DNA from: Lates calcarifer
Taxonomy: Eukaryota > Chordata > Actinopteri > Centropomidae
DNA: 64,000 nt
NCBI RefSeq assembly: GCF_001640805.2
Contig: NC_066848.1
Location: 25,558,144 to 25,622,143, forward strand
Direction: 5' to 3'
Each line of letters starts with the position of its first letter. Position 1 is the first letter of the stretch. The notes beneath the pieces were generated by a model. It did no database searches and was not told the DNA's origin. It saw nothing but the letters and a program-made list of their open reading frames with translations. Shown here one piece after another: positions 36,561 to 49,061 of this stretch. The position numbers and the translations under genes are program-made.

Positions 36561-39500
36561 ATGATAAACACCTGCAGGGTGGTGACAGCGTGCTGCACAC
36601 AGAATGAAAGTGGTGGCTTTGAGCAGAATGTTTCAGTGTGAAATGGTCACAGTTTGGTTAGGTTTAGGTATAAAAACAACTTTGTTAGCTTTAGGAAAAG
36701 TCTTCATGGGGGATGAAAAACAGTCTCCTGTGTGAAAGTGTGTTTGTCAATCCATCTGTCCCCACCTTCATGTAATGTGGCCTATGGGGTTAATCTGTAA
36801 TGCTTAACATGCTAAACTAACATACTGAGCATTATACCTGCTACACAACACAACACAACATGTTAGCATTGTTGTTTTGAGTATGTTAGTCTGTGATATT
36901 AACATTAAGCTTAAAGCACTACTGGCTGCTTAATTTTTGCCTCAGACATCCAGAGTCACAACTTGTATGTCTGTGACCGTTTGGTTGGTTGAGGTTGGTT
37001 GGTCAGCAGCATTGCTAGTAGACACTCTTTATATGAATGAATTTTGGTATGATGATTCCATCATATGGAAAATATTCTGTCCTTAATAATATACAAATAA
37101 TCTATAAACAACTCTCTAAAAAGTGTTATTAGAAATTAAATGAAAATTTGATTTAAATTAGGGAGAGACAATATAGAAAGAGTTACCTTTAGAATGAACA
37201 GGAGAGTTTCACTACATGTAGGGCTATCTCATAATGAGAACTTACAACTTGCTTTAAGTCAGGTTGAAATAATCCATAAAATATGATGTGTTCCAAACCT
37301 GCTAAACATTTAGTGTAAACTAAGACAATGGTATGTAACAATAAACTTAAAAATGTCAGTGTGACATTTACCTGTGAACAGTGAAGTAAAATTTAATGCA
37401 GCACTGTATTAAAAAGTCAGATATGTATTGAACTACATATCTGATGAATTAATCTCTCTATCAAAGAAGCCTTTCCATTGTGTCTCCAGCACTATTTATT
37501 ACAATGACAATTTAACTTAACCTTTCAGGAATATGAACTGAATAAAAGACAAGAAATGAAAACCCATAACAGAAAAAAAAAAAAAAAAAAAACTATGTGT
37601 CTCCTTTCTTATCCTGATGATGTCTGTCTGCATGGGTTTGGCTAAATAGTTTCTTTTAGCATTGCTTTTAGCTTACATTAGCAAAGCCTTTGCAGTAGAT
37701 GTTTTCACATCTCCTTTTGCTACATTCCTTTTTGTCTTTATTTCTATACAACTCATTATGTAAGTACTAAGTAAGTTCAGAGCTACTGTTACTTTTGGGG
37801 AATTGCAGTTATGTGCATCCCTAAGATGCACACTTACACACTTATGCCTTCTTTTAAACCTCATATTTGTCAGCAAAATGTTATGTGGCAATGGTTGTGG
37901 AGGTTTAGGTGGAATATACAGAAAAATGTGGCTTTGGCTGTATGATAGTTAAACAGGAACCATGTTTCCTCAGTCCCATCTTTCACTTTGTGCTCTCATT
38001 GTCTGTTAGGAAGTTTAGCATTTGGTCCACTGAAATTTTACCTTTCTCTCTCCAATTTAGCAGGAAACTTTACCTCTAATGTTCCAGGACACTTTTTAGT
38101 AGATTTTTTTTCTGGCTGATGAGATTAACTTTACTTTGCATGTTCTAGGGTTTAATAAGAGACAGGTAGCTAGAGTGGATATTTGTTAAATCATTAGATT
38201 TGGGAGGGAAGACTTGGGTTAGGAGATAACCAGGCAAGAAGCATCAGATCAGGAAGCAATACTACATATTCATATACATGTGTACACACTCTCAGCAATG
38301 CAAAGGTCTGTTTTGCAAAGTGTTTTTCTCTTGATTAAAATGGTCGACCAAGGTCCATTGAGTTTGGTGATGGAGTTGGTTGCCTCTACAGAGGTCCTTT
38401 TCCTGCACACTTTGGTAAAAATATTGTTGTTTCTGTTTCCTCTGGTAGGTTCTCGTTTAAGAAAGATTTTTAGCTTTTTCTCAGTGTTGTCTTCATTGAT
38501 TTCTGTTATTCTGGTGAAAATTAGAGCATCTCCTTTTTTAGTTCACCCCTCTCTGTTCTCTATCCGTGGAGTATTTCCTTCAGTTCTGAAACTTCAAAGT
38601 GAGGTGTGTCCATAATGTCTAGTTTTCTCAGTCTAGTGTCATACACTTCTTACTTCTTACTCTTACATCTTCAGTTAGCATTATGATGCTACAATCTGTG
38701 TCAGACAGTTCCAGAGATTTTTGAAGTTCTCTGTTGGATTGACAGTCTTTTGAAGACTGGGGTTCTGCCATCAGATCTGCTGATGGTATCTGGTAATAGT
38801 AGATTTGACTTTGCTGTACTACTACTTAAGAATGAATTTAGCTTATTGGGTTTTGGCTGCAGGGAGTGTTTGTTTGGTGCTTAATCCAGATAGTTTATCA
38901 GTTTGTTTATGTTTATGAGAGAGATATGAGATGTATCTTTGGGGATACAGATACAGATTTGAGAATGTTTGGTTTGTCTGGAAACGTTTTTTGCTTCCTT
39001 GCCTGTGACTCACGCATAAGTATGACGCAAACATCAAGTGATTTTAACCTCTGCTGATGTAGTCATTGTCATATAAAGAAAAAAATATACAGTCCTTAGT
39101 GAGAAATAAGCAGAGACTTACAGTTTGATTGCTGTGTAATGTATACCTTTGGCAAGATTCTAAATGACAGAATGCAGGCACTTATTCTTCCTTGTCAAAA
39201 TCATGTCACTTTATATGGTCAAAGTAATTTCCTTAATTATATCAAGTTATCTAACTAGCACTAGCTGGCTGTTATTGTAAATTTTAGTGATGGTACTTAT
39301 GCAAGACCACATTTGTACACAAACAGTTCTGAGGCACCAAATAAAACAGGTTTTATGTTTTAAGATACTTATAGTAACTGGTTACCCACAGAGCACTGAT
39401 AAGTAAATTTTTCCACTGTTGATTTTCAGGAATCACATCAGATTAGAGTTGGGGAAAATAGGCTTGTAAGACACTACTTGACTATATGTTATCGCATGGG

Positions 39501-39629
39501 ATATACACAGATATACATTATGTGATTAACAATATGAACATGTGTCTACAATTAAAAAGAAAGTTTTTTTTAACTTTAAATTTTCACTTGTATGATATCC
39601 ACTTGTATTTTTCTATTATTATTATCTAG

Positions 39630-39803
39630 CTAAATTCAAAGAAATCTGCCCTGGTGGAATGGGCTACACTGTTCTACCAAATCCACCTGTCAATAAGCCA
39701 GTCACCGTTTACCAGGAGCCCGCTGACCTGCTACCCGCCTATCCCCTGCCAACACCAGAGAGACCAGTGGAGGCTTTTGGGAAACCAGAGGACATTATAC
39801 CAG
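39630..39803 (+). CDS. ltbp1: ltbp1 exon: end of TB domain and first half of hinge
   Basis: Phase 1-1 exon after TTATTATCTAG and before GTGAGC. It opens FKEICPGGMGYTV, supplying the last cysteine of the TB domain; this stretch is the same in human LTBP1 as I recall it. The remainder is proline-rich (PNPPVNKP, LLPAYPLPTPERP) with no cysteine, which fits the flexible, protease-sensitive hinge. It is much shorter than the human hinge I remember. A further small hinge exon in the 6.7-kb downstream intron cannot be ruled out. Confidence 0.92.
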
Positions 39804-40029
39804 GTGAGCCTCTAACATATGATATTAGCAGTGCATGTTCAACCTGGTTAGTTTAATGTCATATGTTTAGCACAGGTGAAAACTGATGCTTAGCACAAGC
39901 TAGATGTTTGCTAACTGTTGAATGTTGAATGATTACAGGTTAATTAAACCAAATGACCTAATAACTCACTGACTAATTTTTATTCATTTTTGAGAAACTT
40001 GTCCTTGTCAGGGTTTTGATGGTAACAGG

Positions 40030-40290
40030 GTGAGCCAGACAGCCCAAGCATCATTTTATTCAGTCATGTCTTCCAGCTTCTCCTGGGTATCCCCAAGAAT
40101 TCCTAGCGCAGCTGGAAAATTTAGTTCCTCCAACATGCAACAAGGTCTCTCCCACAAGTCTGTCATGCTCAGAACATTTATAACAGAGGGTTGCCAGGAT
40201 GCAAAACAGCTGCCCAAACTACATCTATTGGGTACTCAAAGGATTGCATGGCAAGAAGGCTTGCACCACAGCAGCTGATAGTCCTGTGTG
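40030..40290 (-). mobile_element. RTE/Rex3-like LINE fragment
   Basis: TCTTCCAGCTTCTCCTGGGT, CCAACATGCAACAAGGTCTC and GAGGGTTGCCAGGATGCAAA follow the order of a Rex3-like segment I remember, normally read in the other orientation. It is strongly diverged. The rest of this intron up to 42080 shows nothing I can name. Confidence 0.5.
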
Positions 40291-42079
40291 GCAGTCTTTT
40301 TTAATCATGACTTATGACTAACACTCCAAAATACCTGAACTGTTAAATGTAGCACATGCTCATTCTAATAATCTAAGGTAGACAGTTATTATCACTTTGG
40401 GGACTTTACTGTAAAGGCTCTGTGTCCTTTGATCTTTGGTCTAAACGTTGGAGCTGACATATCTACCTCACAGAGTGTTTGAAATGTTAAAACTTAAATA
40501 TCCTTTGCAGTTTGGCTCATGAAAAGTAAGTGTTCTAATAAACAACTAAACAGTACCATTTTACACACACTGATTTTCGAGATTGGTAAGGTTTTGGCTT
40601 AATAGTTTACAGTGAATTACAACAATCCATTCATGAGGAAACTGGTGCAAATACACCACTCTGACACCATCAGCTGATCCATACCAGAGCTACATTTAAC
40701 CTTAGAGTTTAAGTTTATGGTGCACATCAAAAGGAAATGAAATGCCCCTAAAACTTATTTTAGACAAAAAAGCAACAAAGAAGGAATCTAACTCATGATT
40801 ATTTTCAGTGTTACTGACTTCAGCTTTGTTTTCAAATAACTGGCTTTGTCTGACCACCAAAACCTAAATATCCAGTACTTATTCTCCAGTGATACAAACA
40901 GATAATCAGCAAATTACCACATTTGAGAATCTGAATCCAGCAAATGTTATTACTAAATAACATTTTCCATTATTGTTGTTGTTTCACTCGTATCATTTAA
41001 TTCATTCACACATTTTGTCAAAGGCTAATTTCAACATCTCAGATGGAACAACACATCCAAGTCCAGTTTTTTGTATGCACATAGAAATACAAGGCTTGGT
41101 TTTGTGTGACTGTCTCACAAACATAAATTCAAACTTGGTGTGAAAATACATTCAAACCAATAAGTATCAACACTGTTTGTTATACCTTTTCTGTTAGTTG
41201 ATGAATCACTACTTGATTAAGCACTGCAACAGTTTCCATCGTGAAGCTCATTCAGATGATATGTTGCATTTGACTAAATGAAGTTGGAGTCAGGCTTATG
41301 TTCTTGTTTGTGCAGCCTGTTGTGATCATAAGATAAAAATCAGATTAATGTTCATCATGGTGAGGTAGCATCAGTTCTCAGCTTGACTTCAGCCGGCCCC
41401 CAGGTGTAAACCTACAATCTGATACTGTTGATTATAGAATTTACCAGATTTTTTTCCTCAAAATATTTAGATAGTATTACTATCTAGCTGTAAATTATCT
41501 GGCATATTTTTAAAGTGAAAGACATTTGTAATGCTTTTTGTGTCTTTCTATAATGAATTAATCTCTTGTTTGAAGTGTGGTCTTCATTTATCAGGCTCAC
41601 AATGCCAGTGTACAACTCTGAAAGTAACACTAGAAATCCTGATTTATGATCCCTCTTGGATGTGATTAGGAGCCCAGATCTTAAAAGAAACATCCCTCTC
41701 GTGACGTTTGTTTGTAGAGGACAAGGATTAAAGTGCTTTGGCTCACTTCACATTCCACTTCAAACACAGCCCTGCCCACAGACCTTCAGAGGAGGGAGAG
41801 GCAGGGGGAGATAAACCTGGCTGAGAAAAGGGAAGGAACTTCACCCTCTACTGTTATTATTCAGGACATGCTTGGCAGACATCAAGGGACAGAGAAACTG
41901 TGCAACATCTTAGCCAAAGCCAGACAGGGTCCAAATTACTGCTAAGCTTCTCTGGAGCAGAGGACTACAGAGTTTTCCAGGCACACATGGCAGGCCTTAA
42001 AAAACAATCTGACAGAAATCCACCACCCAAAATCGGCATAGATTAGTGTTTGGATACAACCAGAAAGTAATGTGGTGCC

Positions 42080-42455
42080 TGGCAGCCATACAGATGGGCA
42101 TTTTGGCACAGCAGTAAGCTGTTCCGGCTGGGAGGATAAGAGAAGGATTTTAAATTAGTTTTTTGCTTTTCTGTGTGGAGTTTGCATGTTCTCCCTGTCC
42201 CTGCGTGGGTTCTCTCCAGGTACTCTGGTTTCCTCCCACAGTCCAAAGACATGTACATTAGGCTAATTGGTGACTCTAAATTGCCCGTAGATGTGAATAT
42301 GAGTGTGATTGGTTGTTTGTCTGTATATGTTGGCCCTGCGATGGACTGGCGATCCATACAGAGTGTACTACACCTCTCACCCAGTGTCAGCTGGGCAGCA
42401 CCCCCGTGACCCTCAACAGATAAGCGGTATAGATAATGGATGGGCGGATGTTTAT
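42080..42455 (+). repeat. Abundant teleost dispersed repeat, nearly full length
   Basis: TTTCTGTGTGGAGTTTGCAT, GGGTTCTCTCCAGGTACTCT, GGTGACTCTAAATTGCCCGT, GCGATGGACTGGCGATCCAT and ACAGATAAGCGGTATAGATA follow each other in the order known from a widespread fish repeat. A reverse copy is at 59715-60050 and a fragment at 35800-35965. Its class is uncertain; the diverged first part may be tRNA-like. Confidence 0.8.
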
Positions 42456-44019
42456 GACCTTTTCACAGTTGAAGGGTATTTATCAAAAAGTTTTTATACA
42501 GTAAAGGTGTTTTGCATAGTTTAATCACAAATGAGCACATCTTTGCCTTTAATATTGATTTTGGAGGGCCATGGAGGTTATTGCTTTTTCTTGTGATTAC
42601 AGAATAATTATTTTATTATTTTTGTAAATTTCACAAGCTGTTTCCTTTACTATTGTGACTTGTGCGTGTCAGTGAGTCAAACAACTGTACTGTAACTAAC
42701 TCTGTAGTTTATTTTTAGTCAGTCCCACATACACAATTTAGGTACCTCAAACAATCCCCAACGCATACACCATTTCCACCAGTTCAAGTAACACCAGTTT
42801 GTTCCAGCCCCTTTCTAAAATGAAACTATATATTCACGACCCATTTGCACAGATTTACTTCTTCAGTAAGAACCAGTGGGATTGGGACTGAGAGCTAGAG
42901 ACAGGGTAGGGAAGCTGTAAGGTAACATGTTGCATTGACCAATACATTCAAGCCTTGATGTACAGTATATTATTATAAACCCACACTTTTGTTTCTTTTT
43001 TCCTTTGGTCAGTAGCAACAACTGCACCAGATCAGGTAGGTTGGGTGCTTTAAAGCGCAAATCAGTAGAAGCAGTGTGCATGCACAGACACACTCCTCCC
43101 AGCCATTGAGGGGTTGCAGAATCACCTTTGCATGAAGTCAGCAACATTGCTGCATGACTTTGGCTGGTAAGCACAGAGCAGAGAGTCAATGTGTATATCT
43201 TTGTTGTGTATATGTATACGTAAGTCCCAAAAATACACAGATGGAAATCCTGGACTCAAAACAAATCTAGACAGCAGTCCATGCTGAAGTGGCAGGCAGT
43301 CTGTGCTTTCTGGCTTGCTCGCTGAGCTGTTCATTCTTGCTCTGTTATTAAAATTCAGTTAGTTGCCATGCAAGCTAAATGCTAATCTGCTTCCCAGCGC
43401 AACATCTGTTTTGCATGTCAGACACAGTGTGCAAAGCTTAAATGATGACTTTGACTGAAACATATGCATACAGTTCTTTGTTGACCTTGTCCCTTTGGTA
43501 TTATTTTCTGTCTTGTCGTTGAAGGAGCTGCTAGTTCCTGTGTTTAGTAATAGGCCAGTAGTTGAACCTATCCTGCCCCAGCTATCTCCAGGTGTGTCCA
43601 CTGTCAAGATTGAAGCAGCCTACCCAGGTGTCTGTTTCTCTATCCTTTATACTTTGTAGTACAGTGGCCAGTTCAGGACATCTCAGGTTGTGGTTATCAA
43701 AGCTTTGGGTACTTAAACTATAAACTAAACTATAGCTGTAGTCAAGTTAAGTTATAGTATACAGATCCAGTTTGCTCATTTTAGCAAATGTGTTTGGAAA
43801 ACAAGTATGCTAATATTAAGCTAAAGGTCAGCCCAGTGTGAAGGCATACAGCAGAGAGTGCAGCTTAGACTACTGAAAGTAGAGCAAAGTCTGTTACAAG
43901 ATGAGTCTGATGTCCTCAAAAGGCCACTGTTCTGTGATCCTTTTTACCAGTGGAAATAGGAGAAATAGTTATTAATATATTTGTTGATTGATTTCTTTAT
44001 TTTTTTGTACTTCTTCTAG

Positions 44020-45140
44020 TGTTCTATCATTTACAGCCACAAATAAAACCAAGTTTTAACCTCAAACAGTTCTTTGAAGTTGTGAAGAATGATCAAAAGG
44101 TCCTTACAGCAATGTTTCAGGCAGCAATTTGGTGCTATGGCAGTGGATACTACTGCATCACTTGTTAGAATGGTATGGATACTGTCTTCTAGTATCCTTT
44201 GGCTCCCTGCAGACACCTCATCTCACTGATATTCCTGATGCTCAGTAAATGGATACCAATTATGTTATGGGTAGTCTCAATTATCTGTAGCAGACCCCTC
44301 CTGTCCTGGACCAAAACCTGGTACAGGAAATTCCCTCTTAGGAAGTATAATTGTTGCTGAGCTTTTTTTTTTTTTTTTGCCATGGTTGAGATATGTGATA
44401 TCCATGTGTCTGAGTCCTGCTGAGTCCCAGGAACCTAAAACTCTCCCCTTTTCAGATGTTGCAGTAGTGGATGTTCAGGGTGACCAAGAGGGAGCTAATG
44501 GGGTGTTTGTTTTTCAGCAGTAGAATGGGGTTGTGTGACCCCCACTCTGCACTGTCAGTGCACTGTCAGTGCAGAGTGGGGGTGAGGAAGTTGAATATCC
44601 AGTTGCAATGTGTGGTACTCACTGCCTACCAGTTTCATCGGGATGACTGTGTTGAATACTGTCTTGAACAATGAAATCTTCAACCAGCATTATAATGTGT
44701 AATAGGCGTTGTTGTTTTCAAGATATTTGAGGGCAGTAGAGATGGTATCCTTTGTGGATCTGTTGCTTCCGAATGCAGTCTGATGGCTGGCTGGCTGAGA
44801 TGTTGTCTTTGACGTGTCGGAGAACCAGTTTCTCAAAGCACTTCATAAGAATGGGGGTGAGTACCATAGGGCAGTAGTCATTTAGACCAGACACTGCATA
44901 ATTCTTAGGTACAGGGATGATGGTGGTTTTGAAGCAAGTGGGAGCACACTCTTAGTGGCATCTTAGGCACATGTTCTCAGTACATGGCCAGGGATGCTAT
45001 TAAGGCCAGGAGCTTCACATTCACACATTATCCTCAATAGGACAGTTTGGGTGATCATCTAATACTGTAGCCTTGCCTGTGTCTGTTGCTAACACTGTCC
45101 TGGTTGTCTCCAGAACAGTGTTCTGTTATGGTAACCCAAC
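44020..45140 (-). pseudogene. Degraded Rex1-like LINE reverse transcriptase
   Basis: The minus strand, from 45140 down, has [20 protein letters not shown], then [20 protein letters not shown], a typical N-D-Y-R-P RT segment, and near 44340 QQQLYFLRGNFLYQVLVQ. Between these it is broken by stops and shifts. The layout fits a Rex1/CR1-like fish LINE; the family name is from memory. A 46-bp palindrome sits inside it at 44538-44583. Confidence 0.72.
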
Positions 45141-46483
45141 CACTTAGATGCTCAAAGAGTTGCGTATTCAGAGTTACCTGTCTAAACAGTGCTTTTGTAT
45201 GAAGTTGGTCTTTGCATAGTTGTGGCCATGATTAAGTCTAGTCCTCTGTGACCTCTCTCATTATCAGTGTGTTTACAGACTGCATGGTTTTGCCCCACTG
45301 TAGTTGGAGCTGAAGGATGGAGATTCATCTGTTAACTGTCTTGTCTACCCAAGACTTTGATACAGCCCGGCATACCTCAACAGTTACCGGCCACATTGCC
45401 ACAACTTTTGGTGTGGATATTTATTGTCCTCCAAGAATGGTGTGGAATGATTTTAGAGCCCTTCCTGACCTTTCAATTGGCACATTCAGTCAGAAAAAGG
45501 TCAGGAAATGGTATCATCATCCACTCTGAAAAGCCAAGTTTTGCTGTAATACACTCTTTTAGAACATCTATCTTTGTTATGTGGGTAGAGATCTAAATGT
45601 GGTTGTCATGGTGAGGGAGTAAATTTATAATGGAAAAGTAGTCAGCACAGGGGATGAATAAAAAAGCTAACTCATAAGTATCTGCATTTCTTTGTGTGAC
45701 TAGAATACCTGCTGTGCAGAGTCCATGTATCCAGACATATTGGTTGTTGAAGTTGATCTAGATTCTCATCTCTTTTCTGAATACATATACCTTCTCTCCT
45801 CCACTGGCTGCCAACATAAATGCATTGCAGTGCAGTTCTGTAGTGAATGTGAATGGGGAGGAAGAAAGACTAGACCTGTAGATTGGTTACTTAAGAAATT
45901 GGTGACTATTTGGAAAGTAGCATAAATTACAATGCAAAATACAAACTACATGTATCCAAATGTCATAAAGGAGCTCCTTTGTATGAATAGCACATCTGTT
46001 GGAACATACTGTAATAGTCATCCTTACAATTTTGATGACTTTGCCTTTCTCCTTTGTACTTAAATTTGTGAGCTAATTGCCTCTGGGCTCCAGCTCCATA
46101 CTTTATGCACAGAAATGAGATTGAGAGTCATTTTCTCTTAGCAAGAAAGTGGATAAGCACATTTTCCTTAAATGGTAAACCATGCTTGAAATGTTATCAA
46201 GGCAGTTTTTGAGAGATACTAATCTGCCTGTGTCAGAATGGTGCAGTTGGTAAATACAGCTGGGTATTTTCTGTGTGAAAGTAGAAATGTATACTGTGTT
46301 TTTTATTTATTTATTTTTAATTTATGCCAAGTATTCAGTGATTAGTATGCTAATATGTTCTAGAGTGATGAAGATGTAATTAATAATCAATGTGCCATGT
46401 TTGATTTAAAAAATGTTGAATTAATAATACAATATGGATTTGATGAAATTAATGTCTATTACTGTGTGTTTTTGCTTTGATAG

Positions 46484-46570
46484 AGGTTGTTGAGAGGAGC
46501 TCTCCACCTGCTCCAGTGGAGATCCTCCCATCTAATGCAGGCCAGGACATCGCCCCCACCCAGTCAGCAG
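46484..46570 (+). CDS. ltbp1: ltbp1 exon: second half of hinge
   Basis: A small phase 1-1 exon after TTTGATAG and before GTAAAA. It encodes 29 residues: E-V-V-E-R-S-S-P-P-A-P-V-E, a short stretch, and then D-I-A-P-T-Q-S-A. SPPAPVE and IAPTQ line up with SPPVPVE and IAPTQ in the human hinge as I recall it. No cysteine and no calcium motif. Recognised by homology, matching phase and splice sites, since it is too short to stand out as an open frame. Confidence 0.88.
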
Positions 46571-47808
46571 GTAAAAATAAAATATTTCTTATTCTTTGTT
46601 CTTTCTTTTCATTTTTTAAATGATGTTTTGTCCCGTTGTTCTCTTTCCTAGATTGGGTTGCACCAGCTTTTTAAAAATCCCACACTAAGTTTGTGCATAG
46701 GTTCTTTGTAACTGGCCAGTTTCTAGCCAGTGATTTACTAAATGGTACAACTGTCATATCTTGTTTGTACATAACTGTAACTTAGGTGAAGATCTGATTA
46801 TATCCTAAGATAAATTTATACATGAATGCAGATAATTCCAGGAATTCACTTGCCTTTTCTTGACACTGTGTTTTTCGTGCTCTAACACATATCTCTGTCT
46901 TCATCAGCAGATGGAGTTTTCTTTGTTTGATATTGATTGAATATTGCCTGATACTGATCTTCTCATTAAGGCTTGCTCACAGCAGAAAGTGTCCCAGTAG
47001 GGTTCATCCTCATGAAGGAAGAGTGGATGTTATATGGGTTTATATCCAAGCTTCCAGCACCACCTCAACTAGGTGGTACTATCCAAATGTCAAATTAGTA
47101 TAACTGGAGCTAAGCGCAAACACACTAGTCAGCCACGGGACATGCTAGCACCCGCTGGAATTGCCCTACCAGCTGTCTAGCTTGCTAACTTGTTACTTAA
47201 AAAGCTAGGTAGTTTGATTGCAAACCAGACATTATGTTAGAGGAACAGATTGGAATTTTAGAAAATACACCTCTGATTCCTTTGAAGATCAGACTGGCAA
47301 GAATGTTTGCCATTGAATAGCAGCTCAGACTCATATGTCTACTGACATTCATCATAATCCTACATATCCTACTGGTGTAACTGGGCCTTTAGACTCTCGG
47401 TAAGACAGCACACAAGGATAGTTAGTTAGAGTAGAGGGGCCTGTATTAAAGCTCAAGCAGTAGCTGAGAGGAAACATGACCAGTTAAATTACAACACAAG
47501 TATTTATGCAGGCCTGAAATATTGAGACCTTTAGACAGCATCAAGGGAACAAGGGAAGTTATTAATTTGACAGATTGAATCCTGTGACTTTAATTATGTT
47601 GATTTATTTGCATTGTCCCTCCCTTCAGTCAGTTGCTTGAGGCAAGGATACATGTTGTGAACTTGTGGTACTTTTATATTAACTTGTGGTACATTAATGG
47701 TATGTTGTGCTTCCTTGCGGCATCTTCATAATATTTTGTGAGACCCATCATTAGGTCTAAAACAGCTGCTGCATTTATACTCTCCTCTCGCTCTCTCTTC
47801 TGGCCCAG
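46571..47808. other. ltbp1 intron, no other feature recognised
   Basis: 1.2 kb of unremarkable AT-rich intron between the second hinge exon and the first cbEGF of the array. Confidence 0.7.
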
Positions 47809-47934
47809 AGGTGGATGAGTGCCAGATCAACCCTTACATTTGTGGCCAGGGGATTTGTTACAACACAGCTGAGGGCTACACCTGCCACTGTGATGAGGGA
47901 TACCGCCTGGATGATGCCCAAACTACCTGTGTAG
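47809..47934 (+). CDS. ltbp1: ltbp1 exon: cbEGF 1 of the central array
   Basis: Phase 1-1 exon after TTCTGGCCCAG and before GTAAGG. It encodes E-V-D-E-C-Q-I-N-P-Y-I-C with six cysteines and N-T-A-E-G-Y. Glu replaces the usual Asp at the first ligand position; the human counterpart, as I recall, also starts with Glu (E-I-N-E-C). It follows the hinge directly, so it is the first of eight consecutive cbEGF exons that form a calcium-stiffened rod. Confidence 0.94.
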   Translation, partial: RWMSARSTLTFVARGFVTTQLRATPATVMRDTAWMMPKLPV

Positions 47935-48255
47935 GTAAGGAGTCCAAAAATCAAAGTATGTTATTGAGTTCATAGGTTATCTTGTGCATTTCCATGTCAG
48001 CAATGTGGCTTCATTGATAACAAGCTTTGTATTCAGTGTGCAGTGGGAGTAGAGTGCAGGGATTTAGCCTGAAGCTTAGTATAGTTCTTTTTTTTTTCAT
48101 GTTCTCTATGTCTGTCCTATGAGCAAGTTGTGTTCAGATACAACTTTGGCCAAAAGACACAAGACCTTGTCATCTACATTAAAGACCTCCATCAGACTGT
48201 GATCTGTTTCATTGGACTGAATGACACTCCATTTATTAGTTTATTTCAGTTTTAA

Positions 48256-48549
48256 AGGATTGTTCACATTTTTCAAGTCTATTGTGCTTGAAACAGTGCT
48301 TATATGCCTGCATCTACACTGAGTAGTTACCAGTCACTGTAAACATTCTGCCTGTTGTTACTCTGAAGAGACCAATTAATGTGATTGTAATATATGTGCA
48401 AAAAAAATTCAAACAAAAGTTTAGCTGAAATTAATGAGGCTTCAGTCTGACAGTGAGAAGGAACAGGAGAAGGATTTACAGGAACCAAATGCTGTTAAAA
48501 TGTAATATGTGTCATATCAAGGTAGACTTGAAATAGTGTGACCTATCCT
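48256..48549. mobile_element. 294-bp MITE with TTAA target duplication
   Basis: TTAA flanks both sides, at 48252-48255 and 48550-48553. The left end AGGATTGTTCACATTTTTCA pairs with a right end whose reverse complement is AGGATAGGTCACACTATTTC, and both arms go on to CAAGTCTA. No coding sequence. Like the element at 34098 it starts AGG next to TTAA, in keeping with a piggyBac-type origin, but the rest of the arms differs. Confidence 0.82.
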
Positions 48550-48935
48550 TTAAGTTCCTCAGGCTTCTGCAGTTTTAGTCCCACATACATATTGGAGTTT
48601 TCTCTGGTTCAGCTGAAGCCTAGAAGCCATGTTACCTGATTGTCTTTACACCATTCATATGTGCAGGGAGCCAGCAGGAAGTTGGCTCAGCTGGAGGAAG
48701 ACTCTGAGGCACTAAACTGGGTTGAATGTAATGTGTGTACTCTGTTGGTCCAAAAATACTTAATCTTGTAGGAGCCTGGACAACCAGTATGCTTTTATAG
48801 AGCAACTTTCATTGGGAACTTTCTTGGACACCACCAATAAGACTCTGCCCTTTATTTATCTTTGTATGATAAATGATATAATTTTATCAGTTACTAATGC
48901 TGTCCTATGTTGTGTACTCTGGTTTGTGTGTCCAG

Positions 48936-49061
48936 ATGTAGATGAGTGTTTGGATAGCCCATCTTTGTGCTTTGGTGGTCACTGCAAGAACACAGAGGGC
49001 AATTTCCTGTGTGTGTGTCCAAAGGGATTCCTTGTTGACGAAGAGGGAACCAGTTGTGTTG
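48936..49061 (+). CDS. ltbp1: ltbp1 exon: cbEGF 2 of the central array
   Basis: Phase 1-1 exon after GTGTGTCCAG and before GTAATA. D-V-D-E-C-L-D-S-P-S-L-C opens a complete six-cysteine module with N-T-E-G-N-F and the tail DEEGTSCV. The tail resembles EEGTNC of the second human cbEGF as I recall it, supporting one-to-one order here. A 294-bp TTAA-flanked element lies in the intron just upstream. Confidence 0.94.

Noticed and set aside
38280..38615. Plus-strand open frame of 111 codons with hydrophobic residues
   Set aside because: Composition is T-rich, which gives hydrophobic translation by itself; no known family and not joined to exons.
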